Assembly (NCBI GenBank): GCA_036771375.1
Contig: DAIPHL010000012.1
Location: 1-24,836 of the forward strand
Reading direction: 5' to 3'
Source: DAIPHL01 sp036771375
GTDB lineage: Bacteria > Synergistota > Synergistia > Synergistales > Synergistaceae
DNA length: 24,836 bases
A program made the translations under genes and the position numbers. The notes beneath the pieces are model-generated. The model ran no database searches. It worked only from the letters and a program-made list of their open reading frames with translations, and was not told where the DNA came from. Positions within the stretch are counted from its first letter, which is position 1, and each line of letters starts with the position of its first letter. Below are positions 21,993 through 24,836 of this stretch, piece after piece.

Positions 21993-23411
21993 TTAAAAGG
22001 GTCCGAGTTTGACGGTAGCGGCCATAAAGCACATGATCGCTCCGATGATCGTCCAGATGACCATCAAAGGCCATATGAACTTGACCCATTTTTCATAGGG
22101 GACTTTCGCCATTGCAAGTACTCCCATGAGGGACGCGGAGGTGGGTATGATGGAGTTCGAAAAGCCGTCCCCGTAATGGAAGGCCATGACGGCGGTCTGG
22201 CGGGTGATGCCGATCATGTCGGCAAGCGGCGTCATAATTGGCATCGTTGTTGCGGCCTGTCCCGAACCGGACGGGATAAAGAAATTGATGACGGATTGCA
22301 CCAGAAACATACCGACGGCTGCAACGGCGCCTGGCAAGGGTTTTATCAGTGTCGCCAGGAAGTTGATCACCGTGTCGATGATCTGCCCGTCCTGCATGAC
22401 GACCAATATTCCTCTCGAAATCCCGACCACGAGCGCGCCAAAAGTAATATCGGCGCATCCGCGCACGAAAGAGCGAGCGATCTTGCTTGGACTCAAACCG
22501 CCGATTAATCCTCCGATGACGCCCATTGCAAGGAATATCGTGGTAAGCTCCATGATGTAGTAATCGTAAACCTTGACGCCGTAGATCATGAATCCCAGGA
22601 AACCGATCACGACGGCGAGAACCAAACCATGCCGGCCGGTGAAGAGGATGTTGTCGAAGGATTTGTGTTCCTGGTCGTCACCCTGCTGTTCGACGCCGAA
22701 CATGTAGCTTTTCTTTGGATTCAGTTTGACCATGTTTGCATATCGCATGGTGTAGACGACGCCCGTGATGTAAAGAGCGACATAACCGATAAATCTGAAT
22801 TCGAAACCGGAGAACAGCTTGAGCTCGGCGATCGATTGCGCGACGCCGACCGTGAAGGGGTTGAAGAGACCGCTTGAAAAACCAATCGCCGCTCCGCCGG
22901 AGAGCATGGCAACGGCGACGATGTCGTCGTACCCCACCGCCCTTGCCAAAGCGACTCCAATCGGTATGAAGACGATTACCTCCTCGGACATTCCCATCGT
23001 GGCGCCCATGATTGAAAACAGGAACATCGTAATCGGTATCAACAGTTTTTCGTTGCCCCGCAGTGCGACAATTGCCTTACTCAGACCGGAATCAATCGCT
23101 CCGGTGGCCTGAAGGACTGTAAAGACGCCTCCGCATACAAAAATGAAAAACACGATCTCCGAAGCCGCCACCATGCCTCTGGGTACGGCCTTAAACATAT
23201 TGAACGGGGAGACAGGCGTCGGCTCTACGTGATGATAGGAGGCGGGGTCGACTAGAGTCCTTCCCGTTCTGTCGTCCTTTGCTCTCTCATAGATACCTGG
23301 AGTCACAACGTAAGTTGCGATGGTCGCGATGATGATGATGGAAAACAAAATGACGTACGTGTGTGGAATCGCAAACTCTCTTTTTGCCGTAGCTGGGCTC
23401 TTTTTATTCAT
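21993..23411 (-). CDS. YfcC/DcuC-family membrane transporter
   Basis: The 472-residue product is an integral membrane protein with about 12 hydrophobic segments and a cytoplasmic-looking charged loop around residues 235-255. It resembles the YfcC branch of the C4-dicarboxylate anaerobic carrier (DcuC) family: the IPHTYVILFSIIIIATIATYVVTPG start, SIMGATMGMSEEVIVFIPI, SGGAAIGFSSGLFNPFTVG, and INFFIPSGSGQAATTMPIM with FHYGDGFSNSIIPTSA near the end. Members carry carboxylates, amino acids or dipeptides. Lying between an M20 amidohydrolase and a deacylase, it probably imports their substrate or exchanges it for a product. AGGAGG is 8 nt before the ATG. The 142-bp gap before it holds no convincing promoter, so it is likely co-transcribed with the upstream gene. 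Confidence 0.85.
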   Translation of the reverse strand: MNKKSPATAKREFAIPHTYVILFSIIIIATIATYVVTPGIYERAKDDRTGRTLVDPASYHHVEPTPVSPFNMFKAVPRGMVAASEIVFFIFVCGGVFTVLQATGAIDSGLSKAIVALRGNEKLLIPITMFLFSIMGATMGMSEEVIVFIPIGVALARAVGYDDIVAVAMLSGGAAIGFSSGLFNPFTVGVAQSIAELKLFSGFEFRFIGYVALYITGVVYTMRYANMVKLNPKKSYMFGVEQQGDDQEHKSFDNILFTGRHGLVLAVVIGFLGFMIYGVKVYDYYIMELTTIFLAMGVIGGLIGGLSPSKIARSFVRGCADITFGALVVGISRGILVVMQDGQIIDTVINFLATLIKPLPGAVAAVGMFLVQSVINFFIPSGSGQAATTMPIMTPLADMIGITRQTAVMAFHYGDGFSNSIIPTSASLMGVLAMAKVPYEKWVKFIWPLMVIWTIIGAIMCFMAATVKLGPF

Positions 23412-23553
23412 CCATATGACCTCCTAAGCAGAATAAGTTTCGAAAAGTTTGTACTCAACGGATCGAAGAACCTATCGCCCGAGGAAGTTACAGCAGATTC
23501 ACCTCCCTTTGCCTTCGTTTTTTAGATATATCGTCGAACAGAGAGTTTGATCG

Positions 23554-24732
23554 TTATGCACCCTGTGCTTTTTTCAGGTTCTCGCGCATCTTCGCTCTGG
23601 TATCGGAACTCTGCAGCACGCGAAGACCCATCCTCGCCATGGCCTTCGCGCCGGTTTCGACGATTTTCACGACGTATTTCCGGTCCGCGGCGAGCGCCGC
23701 AAATTCTCTGGTGTGCAGCGGGACGAACGCGTCGCATAGTGGAAGCCCCAGATGCATTGTGGGGCATTTCCAGCTGACGTTTCCCACGTCGGTGGAACCG
23801 GACCAGTACGGTTGCGGCGAGTAGGGGATTTTTAACTCCTCTAGGATTTCCATCATAAGCGACTCGACTTCCGTGTTCGGCAGTATCTCGTGGAAGATCG
23901 TCCCGTTATGGTGCCACACGGCTTCGGTCCCGGTCGCAAGCGCTGCGCCTCTTGCGCAGTCGAACGCTTTTTCCAGGACAGTCTCCAGATAGTTGCGGCT
24001 GGGCGAGCGAAAATAAAAGGACGCCTGCGCAAAATCGGGGACGATATTCGGAGCGTCTCCGCCTTTTGTGATCACGCCGTGGATGCGCGTATCCGGTTTG
24101 ACGTGCTGCCGTAACATATCGAGCGCGTGATAAAAGAGTTGAAGGCCGTTCAATGCGTTCAAACCCTCCCACGGCGCGGCAGCGGCATGCGCAGGGCGTC
24201 CTCTGAAGTCGAACTCCACGGGGACGAGTGCGAGCGCTCTGTACAGAGGGTGAGCCTCTCCACCCGAACCTCCGTGTACCATCATAGCGAAGTCGACATC
24301 GTCAAAAACACCTGTGTCTGCCATGGCGACCTTTGCACCGTTGGTCTCCTCAGCAGGTGTACCGACGACCCGGATTTCACCTGTGAGATCGTCCGCCAAA
24401 ACTTCCGCAAGCGCCGTTCCCGCAAGTACGGACATCACTCCATTCAAATTGTGGCCGCAGGCGTGTCCTATCTCCGGGAGGGCGTCATATTCGGCCATAA
24501 AGGCGACGACAGGGGTCTTTTTGTTTTTTCTGACTGCGTTGAACGCCGTTGCCAATCCCGCATACGGATATTCGACGGAGAAACCTCTCTCTCGAAGGGC
24601 TTGAACGAGCATTGCGCTGGTTTGAAACTCTTTCTCTGAAATCTCCGGGTTTCGAGCGATGTGTATCGCCATGTCGGAAAAGCACTCTAATTCCTCTTCG
24701 ATTTTTCGATCGATCCGCTCGAGACTTTTCAT
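23554..24732 (-). CDS. M20-family metallo-amidohydrolase (AbgB/ACY1L2-like)
   Basis: This family of zinc or manganese enzymes removes acyl or aminoacyl groups from amino acids and small peptides. The ATG at 24732 gives 392 residues, the usual size, and has GGGGGTG 7 nt upstream. A longer frame up to 24798 would run through the predicted promoter and is rejected. Metal-site motifs are AFMAEYDALPEIGHACGHN at about 78-96, VGTPAEETNGAK with the catalytic Glu pair, and a His in MMVHGGSGG. A dimerisation or lid domain starts at about VEFDFRGRPAHAAAAPWEG. The late STDVGNVSWKCPTMHLGL supplies the last ligands. It is the first gene of the right-hand cassette. The precise substrate is not known. Confidence 0.88.
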   Translation of the reverse strand: MKSLERIDRKIEEELECFSDMAIHIARNPEISEKEFQTSAMLVQALRERGFSVEYPYAGLATAFNAVRKNKKTPVVAFMAEYDALPEIGHACGHNLNGVMSVLAGTALAEVLADDLTGEIRVVGTPAEETNGAKVAMADTGVFDDVDFAMMVHGGSGGEAHPLYRALALVPVEFDFRGRPAHAAAAPWEGLNALNGLQLFYHALDMLRQHVKPDTRIHGVITKGGDAPNIVPDFAQASFYFRSPSRNYLETVLEKAFDCARGAALATGTEAVWHHNGTIFHEILPNTEVESLMMEILEELKIPYSPQPYWSGSTDVGNVSWKCPTMHLGLPLCDAFVPLHTREFAALAADRKYVVKIVETGAKAMARMGLRVLQSSDTRAKMRENLKKAQGA

Positions 24733-24769
24733 GACGGACACCCCCAAGTCGAGCCTTATTTTGAAGTTT

Positions 24770-24778
24770 ATTGTAACA
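24770..24778 (-). promoter_or_regulatory. Extended -10 promoter of the amidohydrolase-transporter-deacylase cassette
   Basis: TGTTACAAT on the minus strand is a TGn extended -10 with five of six consensus bases, in an AT-rich stretch about 38 bp before the chosen start codon. The -35 region is poor. No operator-like inverted repeat was noticed. The remaining bases to the window edge hold nothing else recognised. Confidence 0.5.
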
Positions 24779-24836
24779 TACATGACATCCCGGTTCATAT
24801 AAAATTTTTGATATTGCCGACGTTGATCCGCCGACC

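Noticed and set aside
23430..23458. TTGAGT-17-TATTCT promoter before the transporter gene
   Set aside because: The predicted start of transcription falls inside the ribosome-binding site, leaving no usable leader.

Overview
The window looks like a chromosomal segment of an anaerobic, amino-acid-fermenting bacterium, most probably of the phylum Synergistota. A deep Firmicutes lineage is the main alternative. The grounds are inference from gene content and order: Prp protease with a cleavable L27, GatCAB amidotransferase, a coaX-dus-lysS block, a stand-alone rubredoxin, and an N-acyl-amino-acid salvage cassette. GC content is moderately high. No rRNA, tRNA, CRISPR array or intact insertion sequence was recognised.

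Layout. (1) The 3' part of tpiA lies on the + strand at the left edge. A 497-bp convergent gap follows, holding a 27-bp direct repeat of the tpiA tail, a 14-bp palindrome and a strong hairpin. (2) A minus-strand housekeeping block runs from about 18.6 kb leftwards to 1.25 kb: miaB, comEA-like, comEC-like, coaX, dus, lysS, ligA, gatC, gatA, gatB, then rplU, prp, rpmA, then obgE, nadD, an LCP-family gene and rsfS. Many neighbours overlap by 4 to 14 bp. The block is divided by a near-consensus promoter with a structured leader before rplU, a rho-independent terminator after rpmA, and an extended -10 promoter before lysS. (3) Divergent from miaB is a small secreted protein of unknown function on the + strand. 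It meets a 52-residue rubredoxin gene convergently at a strong bidirectional terminator. (4) pgsA follows, then a degraded 3' end of a histidine-kinase gene. (5) At the right edge a minus-strand trio encodes an M20 amidohydrolase, a YfcC/DcuC-family transporter and an N-acyl-D-amino-acid deacylase.

How the genes work together. Region 2 is concerned with translation and its quality control: tRNA modification and charging, transamidation, ribosomal proteins, maturation of L27, ribosome assembly and silencing. It also has cofactor synthesis (CoA, NAD), DNA ligation and a DNA-uptake pair. Region 5 looks like a catabolic module that imports acylated amino acids or peptides and deacylates them. It ends against a histidine-kinase remnant, which suggests that the module was inserted or that a deletion occurred there. 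The most interesting points are the rplU leader structure, the matched Prp protease and L27 cleavage site, the repeat-flanked segment after tpiA, and the kinase scar at the cassette edge. Nothing in the window is clearly a wholly new system.
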